A stretch of DNA of 64,000 nt from Ziziphus jujuba (Eukaryota; Streptophyta; Magnoliopsida; Rosales; Rhamnaceae), in assembly GCF_031755915.1 (NCBI RefSeq), contig NC_083379.1:45640001-45704000 (forward strand), written 5' to 3'. The notes beneath the pieces were generated by a model. That model searched no databases and had not been told where the DNA came from. It saw only the letters and a program-made list of their open reading frames with translations. Positions 46,625 through 58,858 of the stretch are shown in pieces. Each line of letters opens with the position of its first letter. Position 1 is the stretch's first letter. The position numbers were made by a program, and so were the translations under genes.

Positions 46625-47038
46625 TGTTGTGGTTCTCTGACCACTTTAGAGAAGAAATATGAGAAGAAAATAAAAGAATTCTATTAATCTCTTAAAAATA
46701 GAATACAAAAATAAAAACTTCTCTCATGGAGGATTCTCTCTTGGAACCTCTCTCTTCACTCTCCAATTCTCTCTGGAATTGCTCACTCTTCTCTCAAGTT
46801 CTCTCTGGAACTTAAACAACTCTCTCTCTTGGAGTTTTCTCTTGCTCTCTTGGCTTGATTTTCATGGAACGGGAAGGAGCCTATTTATAGGCAAGCATGG
46901 CCACAATCTTCAACAACTTAGCCCACAATTGTTGATCGGTGCAGCATGTCAACAATGGTGGCTGTCAACAATGGTGGCTGTGGTTGGTGCGGTTGGTGTG
47001 GTTGGTGAGGTTGTGGGTTGGTGCGGCTGGACTTCACA
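46625..47038 (-). repeat. 5' LTR of the intact copia
   Basis: 414 bp, same as the LTR at 41429-41842. In element orientation this is the promoter-bearing LTR; CTATAAATA at 46882-46890 (minus strand) is a good TATA box, placing the RNA start about 30 nt further left on the window. Confidence 0.93.
46882..46890 (-). promoter_or_regulatory. TATA box of the copia LTR promoter
   Basis: TATTTATAG on the plus strand gives CTATAAATA on the element strand, a canonical TATA box inside the 5' LTR. The identical copy is at 41686-41694 in the 3' LTR. Confidence 0.7.
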
Positions 47039-47043
47039 TTCCA

Positions 47044-50000
47044 GACGATCTTGTTAATTTCTTAAGTTTAGGAATTGCCTTTGGCTTGGTCATAATTTGA
47101 GTTAACCCAATATCTCTTAGCCTAATTTTGTATGTTTTTTTTTTTTTTTTTTTTGGTTGCAAGTCCTACTCTGAGGCTACTTGATCCGTAAGTATTTCTC
47201 CATAAAAAAAAAAAAAAAAAAAAAAGGAAAAGCTTCTCTAAGTTGTTTTATTTTTTATTTTTTAATTATGTTTTGAAATTATTATAAAATAGTTCAAATT
47301 TTAAACTTTTTTAAAAAGCTGAAAAATAAGCTTTTTTGAAATTGGCCTTTGAGGGGAGTTGAATTTTCTTTTATTGAATATTTCTTTTCAATGATATTTT
47401 TAGATTGTTTTAAAAAAACTATTCTAAAATGTTAACAATTTTATTTTCACCTTTAAAAACTTTTCAATAAAAGTTTTTTTTTTTTTTTAATATATATATA
47501 CTTACAAAAAATCTGCTAGTACAAACTCTTGTCAGAGAAGGAATGCCAAATCCACGCTCAGCCCAAAAAAGAAAAAGGAAAAAAAAAATAATAATAATAA
47601 ATGGGGATAATCCATTATCCTGAGAATCTGTGATCCGATCATGGTGTTTCTGGTTTGCGTCCAAAATCATCCTGCCTATTAATGGCCGACCCACGAATCT
47701 TAAGGAGAGAATGGTAATTTTACTGAGGTACGTATATGATTTCATTTTGAATTATGAATGAAGAGTTTCATAATGGCAAATGCTGGGTGGGCCTACCTGA
47801 TAAAGTCCCACCAGATATCCTTAAACCATGGACAACTACCTTTATATCATCGGCTTACACTGGTTTTCTTTTCAATTTTTATTGTTTTTTCAATTCCAGG
47901 TTTTGGAGATAGCCGGGTTTAAAAACGGACGCTTACCAAATGTAACATATTACATAATCTAAAAACTCTCTTATCTATTAGATGTTATATATGCTTAGAA
48001 CTTGGAGTCCTCAAATTCCAAATTTAGTGCAGGAATTAGAGATGTAGAAAAAAAAATATTGAAGAAATTAACAAATAATCTCCTTTTTAGTTTTTAAAAA
48101 AATTTACATAAATGTAGTATCACAAATCATTTACCATTAAATATATAATAATATTTATATAGAATTTATATATTATATTTTACTATTATATAGTATTACA
48201 AATTATTATCAATTCATATTTTATATCATGATAAAAATTGACACAGACAATATGATATGAATGTTATATATAATAAATTTTTTTCCTTTTTAAACCTATG
48301 GATACATCTATGTCTATTCATAAAAAATTGGATACTTATATAGTTAATATTTTATATATATATTTTAAATAGTTTATATTTTATATATATTTTTTAAATT
48401 ATAAATTATTTTAAACTTTATTATCTTTATGATTCGAACTCATATTCTTGCATAGATAGTGTTTTATACTTGATAATATTCTTTTTGACAAATATGTAGA
48501 TTAATATATCCTGATAAAAAAGATGATAAATATCAACCGTTTTCCTTTCTTTCGTAGACAGATATAAATATGCGGAAAGCTCCGAAAACTTTTTATGGAA
48601 CACTATAAAATGGGGTTGGCACTTGAAATTAACATTGTGCTAACTTACGCGAGTTAACTCCAATTCTCAAATTTCGTTATCAGATTTGCGCCGAGAGATC
48701 TATCATTTTGAGATTTTCACCAATCAATGAAACTGAACAAGCTGGCAAAAGAATTAGACCTCTAAATTAATGCATCTAATATTCTTCGATGAACAATTTC
48801 TGGAATTAATCATTATTACTTCGCTGGTTTGTCTATTGAAGAATATTATTGGCGGTTGGAAATGGCCTATGGGAGTCTTACGGCTGATATAGAATCGAAT
48901 TTCCGGTGTTCTGAAAATGCATTAATTGATCATATACGTGGCCTCAACCACACACTTGATATAGACATACTCTACCAACACATGCATTCGTTTTGGATTG
49001 TAGCCAAATACCGACACATACATGCAATTATTCCAAAGCTTGCCTCCTTCACTTCCTTTCAATCTTCATTAACTAATACTATTATTACCGACCAATATGG
49101 AACACCAAGCAAATCGTAAATTAATAACAATAAAAAAAAAACTGTAATGATTCGGCGATAATTCTATTAATTAGAAATTGAAGCAATGGTCAGAATAAAG
49201 ATAGCCTCACTAGCTAGCACATGGCTTTCTCATGGATAAGATCTCAACGATTCCTTTAAATTTATTTATTTATTTATTTATTTTTTGGGTCTTTGTGATT
49301 TATAATTTACTTGCATTTGGTTCTGATGTTTTTCTGCTGTTTTCCCACGAGCTAAAGATTTTATTGAGGATTAAATATTTGTTTGAAGATGATCAAATTC
49401 GTAGAATTGCAGGGCATATATGGGCTTTAATTTCATATATTCCACAGATCTTACATTCTAATTTGTTTATCATCTTCTCAGAAGGATCCTCTACTACATA
49501 GTATCATTCACCCCACCCCCCATGTGCATTTCGATGCCGATATTCAAGGTTATTTCTGTCTTTCCAGATGTTATCCTTTTAACAAAAAAAATATTATATG
49601 GATCTTTTTTAGTGTGTAAAACAAAGGAAAATCTTATTTACCACAAAAAAAAAAAAAAAATACAATCGAAAATCTTAGTGTTTTGATAATAAAGATTGAG
49701 ATCCAAAAAGCCAAGAATACCCTCAGAGTAGACCGATACATTATGGTTCATTAAGAAATGCATCCTGTACATGTGGATTTGAATTTCATTGCTTTTAACC
49801 TCCCCTAGAAAACATTACCTGAAATTTGACGGAATCGTTTATTTTCTTTAATTCTTTAAGAAACCATTCAATCCTAAGCAATAATTTGACTCATTCGTGT
49901 CTATATTTTTGTCAGTCCAAGAGATTCCTTCCATTATTGTTTTTCATTTTCCATTTCTTTCGATTAAACACAATCTCAATTATGCAAAGAACTGTATATG

Positions 50001-50657
50001 AACCTGGTTTCAACATGATATAGCATGAATGCAATGGGATCAACATAATGAAAATTAAATAATTAATTAATAACACATAATTAATTTGTCAAAAAAAATT
50101 AAAATTATATGTAGGGTGTAGGGAAAATTTATTTTAAAGATATTGATTAGAGGAACTGATACTGAATAACCAAAATGAGCAATTAAAAAAACAAATTAAA
50201 TCATGGTATAACATACTAACAAGGAAATTATTTAACATGAAAATTACAAAATTCTTCCAATCGTGAGATAGGTTATAGTTTTGTTTTGTAAAATGAGTGG
50301 ATTAAAGTAAAGCTTAATGCTTAATTCTTATTCTTATATATATATTTTTTTATATTTCTATAAATGTTGACATATGGTTGATCCAATTAAAAAATGAGTT
50401 GATTAGAGGTTAGATTTAGACCAACCGGGTGGTAGTATATCTTCCACGAAACTGGTACCCGGAATAGTCCCAGTGGCAGTGTTGTAGTTTGGTCCAAACT
50501 TGGTGGGTTTATGATGAAATGACACAAATAAAAGGCAGTGCTCACCCCCTGCAATTTCGACACCAAGCCTCTTCTCTCTCTCTCTCTCTCTCACTCTCAT
50601 ACTCTCTTCTGTAGAGTATCGCTATCTGTCTTTCTCTTAGAAATAGAATAGCAAAAG
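47044..50657. other. Intergenic DNA and promoter of the DUF642 gene
   Basis: AT-rich, with homopolymers (T run at 47130-47153, A run near 47203-47224) and no convincing gene. A 96-codon frame at 48829-49119 begins with TTG and matches nothing I know. A (TC)n tract at about 50573-50592 lies just upstream of the DUF642 ATG and is probably in its 5' UTR. Confidence 0.45.
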
Positions 50658-50790
50658 ATGTACAAGCTCACAGTGCTTTCGGTGCTACTGTGCGCCACCT
50701 GGAATATAGCTCTGTCTCTCTCCGACGGTGAGCTCCATCTCATACACATTCAGTGCACTCATTTTAATTCAATATAAGCGTTTCCATCAG

Positions 50791-50821
<31 letters not shown>

Positions 50822-53800
50822 CTTATAGCTTGTAGTGTATTTCTTTATGCTTTTCCGTCTTCAGTCTAAGACATTATTACAGTCAAATGAAGCTTTTGAT
50901 TAGTAAACTTTTAGTTTACATGAATATTGTCTAATTTCTTCTACTATATTTCTGAAACATGCATCTAGCTGGAGCGTTTTAGCGAAAACCCCCCACCCAA
51001 AAAAAAAATAATAAAGGAAAACTATTTCCTGACTTCAAAACAAATTAACTAATGTTGGTTTTCAAAATCAAGAAGTTGAAAACGGTCTTCTAGTTTTGTT
51101 GGCCGATGGAACATAAAGCTTAGAGATTCAAAAGCCAGCCTATATATCTATGCCTGCAGCTAGCTGAAAATTAATCCCCATAAAATTTATATTTGTTTTA
51201 CTAATTACTCCTCTCCAAGCCAGCTTCCGAGAACTGTTTTCCAGTGGTACCACTGTATTATTTTATTTTATATTTTTTGGCGCACAGAGAAAATTAAGGT
51301 TGTTAGGTCCCCACTTTACACAGAACAATAAATTCAGCTCAGTTCTCCTCTTATTTACAAGTAACTTTGAGAACCTCCCTATTATTTATTGTGTTCAGTT
51401 GTTATCAATTCTCTCATATTTCTCTTTCTCTCGGGACCTTGACTGTCCCTTCGCTTACTAAATATGTATATCACTGTATTCAACCATTGTTCCCGGAAAA
51501 ATCTGTTTTCCCAAAATGTTTTGAGTTTGTCATTCATTTCAAATTCAAAAGGAGTAATCTTCAGTTACTAATATTTGATAGTAACTAATTTTGAAATTAG
51601 CTAGCTTAGTTATGTAATCGAATAATTAATATATTTAGAGCAGTTTAGGTAGTTTCCAGGTCATTAATTTTGGTTAACGATTCCATGCATGCTAGGAAAG
51701 ATTTAGATTTATATGTGTGTCATGCAGATCTTTTTGGCACATGAAAACCTAGTCGGTTTGAGCTGTACATGCTTGGCAGCATTATTTCTATGATTTTTTC
51801 AGAATTCTTTTTTATTACTTTAGTACCGATACACCCTTTCTTTTTTACAATTTTTTAATAAAATCAAGGCATCGTGTCAGTTTTATATTGCATGAGGATT
51901 TGCACCGCTTCAAGTTATACATATATATACACACATTTTTACACTTCAAATATATATATATATATTGGGTTAGTTAGATGTTTAAACTTTCTAGTTTTAG
52001 AAGATTAAAATTTAGGCCATTATTTTAACTTTTTGATTAAAACACACCACATTTATTTAATATACAAAGAACATTAAGCCTTCTGTCAAGTTAATAGTTA
52101 TGGTTTTTATCCTTTGATATAATTATAAAGCACAAATAGTTACCTTTACAATTTGAATTAGATATTTAACATTTTGTTGAGTTATATAGATTTTCTTAAT
52201 AAACATGATATTTTGTTGGTTGATATTGAAGGATATGATGATAATTGAATCCTTGTGCACCAAATAAAAAATATAGAATTTAACGGGATAGGCCTTAAAA
52301 CCACAAATCTAAATTACAATATTTTGAAATTAGAGAGTATTTAAAATGCAATTAGCCTTATTATTTTTTATCATCAAATTTTGAAAGAATTACAAACCTC
52401 TTATTTTGTGTCCAAGTCAATATCTAACTCATAGCGTATATATTGTATTCAAGTTGGCATTTATAAACACGCATACGGTTGTTGGGATAACAATTGATGA
52501 GGCATTTAATTAAAATCTTTCCCTCGCAGGAGAATCATAGCCAACCCTACTAACTGTAGACCGAATCAGTCACCCAGTTCATGATGAGTAATGGGGATGT
52601 ACACACACGACACTTGTTACATAAATATTGGGACCCATGTGTTGGATCTTCGATGACCATCCATGTGGACCAAAAATAATTTATGTCAAAACCTGAACAT
52701 GTTCAGAATTCAGAATACGATGCGCATCCATGAATGAAGTAAAATTATTAAATGACTATGATGCAATATATTTTGTCACTTAACCAAACTTAGAAAACAA
52801 TTTACGAAAGCCCATGATATCGTATTGTGCACTAAGGCTCTGAGACCACTACATCACCTCCTCGTGATCAATCACATGGTGGGGCTGGAAGGAATTTGAA
52901 ACCACCATGTGATGACGACACCGTGTCATTTTTTATTTTTTATTTTTCCTTATTATTATCTACGTACTTCTTTTTTTGTTTGTTTGTTTTATTGGTTTTG
53001 TACTTCTATAGATTGTTAATTAATTAACAAGGGTGAAATAAATAATTTCAGGTTTATTACCAAATGGTAACTTTGAGTACGGTCCAAAACCATCAGAAAT
53101 GAAAGGCACACTAGTGAAAAGCCCCAATGCGATTCCCAACTGGACAATCTCAGGGTACGTGGAGTACATAAAATCAGGACACAAACAGGGTGACATGTTA
53201 TTAGTAGTCCCAGAAGGTGCATTCGCAGTTAGGCTAGGCAATGAGGCATCAATCAAACAGAGGGTTAAGGTTATCAAGGGCAGGTTTTACTCTATCACGT
53301 TTAGTGCTGCTCGTACCTGTGCACAAGAGGAGCGGCTCAACGTCTCCATATCCCGCAAAACCAAACCAACCAGTGACTGGGACATCCTGCCCATCCAAAC
53401 CATGTATAGCAGCAACGGTTGGGATTCATACGCACGTGGTTTTGTAGCAGATGATTGGGATGTTGAAATTCTCATCCATAACCCGGGTGTGGAGGAGGAT
53501 CCGGCCTGTGGCCCACTTATTGATTCGGTTGCCTTGAAGCTTTTGTTCCCTCCTAAGCGCACTGGAGGTATATAATATTATTTCATAATAAAATCATAAA
53601 AGCTGTTCAATGATTTAAAGCAGAGAATTTATGATAAAAAAAAATTATATATGGACCTTATTGTATGTATAAATATGTTTTGTATTAATTTCAGGTAACT
53701 TGTTGAAAAATGGTAACTTTGAAGAAGGCCCATATGTGTTGCCCAACACTTCGTGGGGTGTTCTGATCCCACCCCACATTCAGGATGTTCACAGTCCATT

Positions 53801-54233
53801 ACCAGGATGGATAGTGGAATCCCTCAAGGCTGTCAAGTATTTAGATTCCGATCACTTCACTGTCCCGGAGGGAAAACGTGGTATTGAACTTATCGCAGGG
53901 AAAGAGAGTGCTATAGCACAGGTGGTTTACACGAAGCCTGGCTTGGTGTACGACCTGTCGTTCCTTGTAGGAGATGCTAATAATTACTGTGAGGGTTCTT
54001 TGGTTGTAGAGGCATTTGCTGGTAGGCAGAGTGTTAAAGTTCCTTACGAATCCAAAGGCAAAGGAGGTTCCAAGCCTGCCTCGCTTCGGTTCAGGGCCGT
54101 TTCTAGGCGCACCAGGGTGATGTTCTATAGCTCGTTTTACACCATGACAAATGATCATTCTGGATCACTTTGTGGACCTGTCATTGATGATGTTAAGTTG
54201 CTCATCTCTCGCAAGAAGCCAGGACATGCTTAA
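50658..54233 (+). CDS. DUF642 cell-wall protein (BIIDXI/DGR-like)
   Basis: Secreted plant cell-wall protein with two DUF642 (galactose-binding-like) domains. Relatives bind pectin or cellulose and interact with pectin methylesterases. Exons: 50658-50727, 53052-53567, 53695-54233 (1125 nt, 374 aa), both introns in phase 1. Exon 1 is a signal peptide (MYKLTVLSVLLCATWNIALS). Exon 2 carries domain 1, beginning GLLPNGNFEYGP and ending near CGPLIDSVALKLL. Exon 3 carries domain 2, beginning NLLKNGNFEEGP and ending CGPVIDDVKLLI. Each domain is thus encoded by one exon and both start and end with the same motifs, the mark of an internal duplication. Conserved Cys in both CGP motifs and elsewhere suggest disulphides. 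Intron 1 is long (2.3 kb) and AT-rich. The length matches the family. Confidence 0.93.
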
Positions 54234-55232
54234 TCGCCATCTTCTTATATCGTATATCCATCTTCTTAATGTATGTGCGACGAAATCAAATCAATGTGGA
54301 TGGTTGGTCCATTAAACTTACTATTATACTTTTATAGATTTCTTGCAGTAGGAGCCACATATGGTTAATTAATGCGAGTTTTTTTTTTTCTCCTCTCTCC
54401 CACCACCACCACCCCACCCCAACCCCCCCCACCTACCATCTTTGTGTATTAATTATTTTATTTGATTAAGGATTAGTTTGAGAGTGATTAGTACCAATAC
54501 ATTTTAAGTGATTTTTTAAAAATCACCTAATTAATGCTTGCTTATTCTAAAATTATCAGAACTGTGATTTTTCAATAACCAAATGACTGGAGAGTGATTC
54601 ATATTTTATTGCAAAACATTTTATGAGGTACTTTCATTTCTTTGGAAATGATTTTAGCTATTTTAAAATCATTCCTAAACGGGCACCAAGTGGAATGAGG
54701 TTCTTAAAAATGGCTTCTACGGCTCTGCTATATGGTATATGATTTGGAATAAATGAGTCAATAGTAAATAGACCGATCAGCTTAAACAGAAAGATCAACT
54801 TATATAGATGGTTTGGAAATTGAAATTGTATATATTACGAATTCATGTTACTTATCTAATCCCAGATATTTTCTTTTTCCCCGCATCCAACATTCTCTGT
54901 AATTGTGATCTGTGAAGGTGGCATGCTAACTTTTGGTGTTTTTTGGAATGAAAAACAATAATCTCGATGCTAATACCTATTCAAAACAATCTTTATTAAA
55001 ACAACAATGACCAATTACATGTTACAATTGATAATAATAAGGGGCATGAGAACTCGGAAACACTAAAAGGGTCTGAAATAGCACACCTCTATCATGGTTT
55101 TTATCATTCTTCTCGAGAAAAAATAAGTGCTAAGTGGAGTTCTGTTTTTATTTGTCACCACAATTCTATCATAAATGAGGTACCATAATATACATAGCGA
55201 TTGAAACATACTGAAATCACATTTCCTCTCAC
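54234..55232. other. Intergenic DNA between convergent genes
   Basis: Holds the 3' ends of the DUF642 gene (plus) and cytochrome c1 (minus). A C-rich tract (about 54398-54432) is the only notable composition feature. No gene is seen. Confidence 0.5.
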
Positions 55233-58084
55233 TCAATTGACTACATCGAGAACCAGCTTTCGAGACTTAAAAATAGACCATTTAAGGCGACGGTAGTATG
55301 CCGCTTGGAGAAGTGCGAGCGATAGCACAAAAATCCACTTAAAACCCATCTGCCATGTTTCCAAAGCAAAAGTACAAAAAGGTAGTTATTGTGATGATGC
55401 AAAAACGAGATTAATCCAGAATTACTATGTATAATGTGAGGCTCTTTCATGCACCAGCTACAAAACACTACTTGTCACAATTTTATAGATATTACCAGCT
55501 TTCTCTCTTCCATTTCTGGTTCAGCAGCCCAGGACAAGAAAGAGACTACATCTTTTCCCATCTGCAAAGACAATGGGAAAAAGAATATGACTATTAATGT
55601 CTTGACAGATAAAACTGCAGCATAAAACACAATGGAGATGTATTAGCAATATTACCTGTGCTTCTGTTGCAGGGGTACCGTCTTCATATTCAATTGCACC
55701 ATCATTGAGCATTTTGGGCATAGCAATAGCTCCACCGGGAAAATAAGGATTATATTGCAACCCTTCTCGCATCTGCATTGCCAATGGAATGACAGGAAGG
55801 ATGCACACCACATGAGAAAATTTTCAATCAAGCCAGGGAAAAGATATGATAGTCTTACCTTGTTAATAACAATATTTAGATGGAGGTATACTATATCTTC
55901 AAATTAGAGCAAAGCTACAACGCGGTAGGTATGCCAATATGAACAGTAGATAGATCAATTTAAACTAACGTTCTTATTAATATGCTATATCATGAATACA
56001 AACTTAACAATCTATACTGAGGAAAGTAAGGGAATGATTAATCAGTTTCAGAAAACCAGGTAACAATGAAAAACTCTGTTTGGAAAAAAACAGGGAAGTT
56101 ATAAAAACACAACATGCACAACAAAAATCTAAATTACAAGAAAAATTCAAGAGTGTTTTGTGCTTAACAGATTATACTTGATTTAGTAGGCAGAAATTAC
56201 CGAGACGCCGGCAGGAGGATCACGATAACCGGTTAAAAGAGCAAATACATAATTCTGACCGTTATGGCGGGCCTGAAATATTTACTGTTAGACATACTGC
56301 AAAGGCAGAAATTCTTCTATTTAGTTGGCTTATTCTACCTTTGTTATTAGACTTAGATCGGGAGGATATGCACCCCCATTAGCAAATCTTGCCGCTTGTT
56401 CATTAGGATATGGCTGAGGAAAGCGATCACTTAGCTTGCCAGGGCGAGTGAACATCTCCCCTTCATCATTAGGGCCATCAACCACCTCAACTTCCGCTGC
56501 CATAGCCTTTGTCTCCTCTTCAGTGTATGCCACACCCACAAGATCACGATATGAAATTAGAGACATTGAGTGGCAAGACGCACATACTTGCTGGTAGACC
56601 TGGTGACCCCTACGAATTCTGCCCATCCATAATTGACATGCACCAAGTAAAACTGCTATAAGAGTGGGAAAAAACACAAAAGTAGAGGTAAAAAGTTTTT
56701 TCCCCATGTCATTTTAATAATAGTGCAATTGGGCCTCTTTATGTAGATTGGATTGAGAGGTGCTTGAAACGTTAAGTTGGTTTAAAGATAGCACTGTAAA
56801 AGCATTACATGCATAATTTAAAATAGAGAGACAGATACAGGCAGACAAATGAACTTACGAAGCATGATCATATGAACTAAGGATGCCCCTGTGAGGCCAT
56901 GGATAGCTAGGACACTCCAACCCATGCTCTGCCTCATCAGAAGAGTAAGCCACCGTTGCACAACTCAAAAGTCCTGAAACACCTGCCCCAAGGAATGCAA
57001 GCAGTCTTAAAGATTTTAGACCAGCAGATCCAAGTCTATCTTGCTCCTGCTCTGAAACAAGGATGGGCAACGCTTGAGAAGTCTGCAAATAATCATTACA
57101 TGGGTATGTTAAGGAATGATGTAAACTACAACCCAGAGCTGGAAACATTCACAAAATTGTACATTCCACCCCCAAAAAAAAAAAAAAAAAAAAACAAATT
57201 GTTCTATTTGGTCAACAGCTGAACCAAATTCTCCTATCTGACTTAACTAAACGTAACAACTTTAGTCAATTATGCAATTAACAGGTGATTAACGATGGAC
57301 TGACAACCAAAACTAGATCAATCATAGTACTCAAGTTCATTCTGTTCACAACCCTTAAGAGCATGCATTAGCAGGCAGGTGACTGTGCGAATAATAATCT
57401 AGGGCTTATTATAAGTGATACCCAAATTCCTTTTATTCTCACCACAAAACAATAAGCGCAAAAAAAGGATAGTTATTTAGCTCTTGAGTCAAAACGAAGC
57501 TTCAAGAAAAATCAATTTTCACCCTTTCAGAAGCAATGAAACACCAAAATTATGAAAAGTGCTCCAAAGCATTAACAAAATGAATGTGCTTTCAGTGAAT
57601 TCTTCTATAAAATACTCCAATTCGCAATATTAAATTCCCAATTATCCAATTTAAGAAAATGGGTTATTTCTATAGGGAAGTGAAGATAAACAAAAACGGT
57701 AATAGCACCTTAAAATCAGTGGCTACAAGCTTTGAGTTATCCTTTTGACGAATGCCTCTTAGAACAAAGCGACTGAACCTTCCAAATCCTGGATTTTTCA
57801 ACATCAATATGGAATATGACCTTAATAAAGCATAAGTAGCAAATAGAAAAATGAGGAGAAAAGCTAAGGACGTTCAATCAAAATAAGAACAAATAGAAAC
57901 AAAGTGAAGATTGAAGATGGTTACCATCGATTCCCATACTAATCTTTCTGCTCATACCTGCAAAAGTTCCATTGGAGATATAGAAACGTTAGAATTAAAA
58001 TTGAAAATATTAATGTTAAAACAAAAAAAAAAAAAAAAAAAAAAAAAAGAAGAAGAAGGAAAAACAGTTAGAGAGCACACTCAT
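55233..58084 (-). CDS. CYC1: Cytochrome c1, heme protein of mitochondrial complex III
   Basis: Transfers electrons from the Rieske protein to cytochrome c in the inner membrane. Minus-strand coding exons: 58081-58084, 57925-57957, 57709-57788, 56859-57082, 56339-56618, 56201-56272, 55656-55772, 55496-55561, 55233-55349, totalling 993 nt (330 aa), all GT-AG and in phase. Heme attachment is CASCH (exon 5), followed by [20 protein letters not shown]; the Met ligand region is GAIAMPKML (exon 7); the C-terminal anchor is [15 protein letters not shown] and the end is KLVLDVVN. Exons 1-3 encode a presequence with [15 protein letters not shown], homologous to the N-terminus of cytosolic GAPDH, a known plant exon-shuffling case. 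Exon 1 gives only ATG plus one base, so the start is the least certain part; an in-frame ATG two codons into exon 2 is an alternative. An A-rich tract (58021-58050) lies in intron 1. Confidence 0.93.
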
Positions 58085-58858
58085 GGTTGAGAGAAGAGAG
58101 CTGAAGAGAGCCAAAATTTGCAGTGGCAACAAGCAGCTGAAGAGTGACTTTTTGAGACAGACAAACAGACAAAAACGTGTACATGTAGATCGCCATTTAC
58201 AAATGAACGGCTGATAATTGGTAGAGTCAAGAGTGGCTGCTGGGATTGAGAGTCGTTGAGACTTTAGAGACCACTACGGGTGAGCGTATCATAGGCTCTT
58301 AGCTACGATAGTCCAACTTCTTTTTTATTTCGTTTTATATTTTTACTTTTTTTTGTGAGGTTTTATGGTAAAGTTTAATAAAGTTTTAGACTTTTATACT
58401 AAAAATCAAATGTCAATAAATTATTCTAATCTACTTGATTTTACATACAAAATTGAATTAAACCCATCCTTTTTCCTCGGTAATTAATATGGATATTATT
58501 ACTAAACCAATACTTATCCAATCGACAGAATTACCTGAAACTTTAATTGTAAGCTATCAATAGGCCGTTACATTGCAGCCTCATCACCACACAAACCATA
58601 TTAACGTCTCCCTTTATGAACGTACTACGTGGCGCCTTATAAACCACTCTCATTAATTTCTCCTCCATGTACTTCTAATCTACGCGTAGTGCGCACGGCG
58701 CACATTAGCACCCCCAATCCATCCAATAAAATTGCAGTAAAGTCACCTCAACCCACTTTATCATACGCCCGGAGCGCAGATTAGCAAATGCTTCCCAGTT
58801 TACCAATGTTAAGGCGCGAACCGCAAAGACAGTTTAAAACTTTCGTCTGTACTTTGTG
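58085..58858. promoter_or_regulatory. Shared intergenic promoter region of CYC1 and UVR3
   Basis: Less than 0.8 kb separates the start codons of the divergent genes, including both 5' UTRs. Several TACGT/ACGTGG-type words occur (for example TACTACGTGGCG near 58624). No TATA box stands out for either gene. Joint control is possible but only inferred from the spacing. Confidence 0.4.

Larger units (their letters stand above)
41429..47038 (-). mobile_element. Intact Ty1-copia retrotransposon, Tork/Tnt1-like
   Basis: 5610 bp in minus orientation, flanked by the exact 5-bp duplication TTCCA (41424-41428 and 47039-47043). The two LTRs are 414 bp each (41429-41842 and 46625-47038) and look identical by eye along their whole length. 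It has a primer-binding site, a polypurine tract, an LTR TATA box and one uninterrupted gag-pol frame. Every feature of a recently inserted, possibly active element is present. It separates the small gene at 39563 from the DUF642 gene without disrupting a recognised exon. Confidence 0.95.

Noticed and set aside
46204..46644. 146-codon minus-strand frame crossing the primer-binding site and leader of the intact copia, a possible upstream ORF
   Set aside because: The frame begins with GTG and contains no ATG, so it would not be used by a scanning plant ribosome; its length reflects the stop-poor ACGT array.
48829..49119. 96-codon plus-strand frame between the copia and the DUF642 gene
   Set aside because: Starts with TTG, no match to a known family and no supporting splice or promoter signals.
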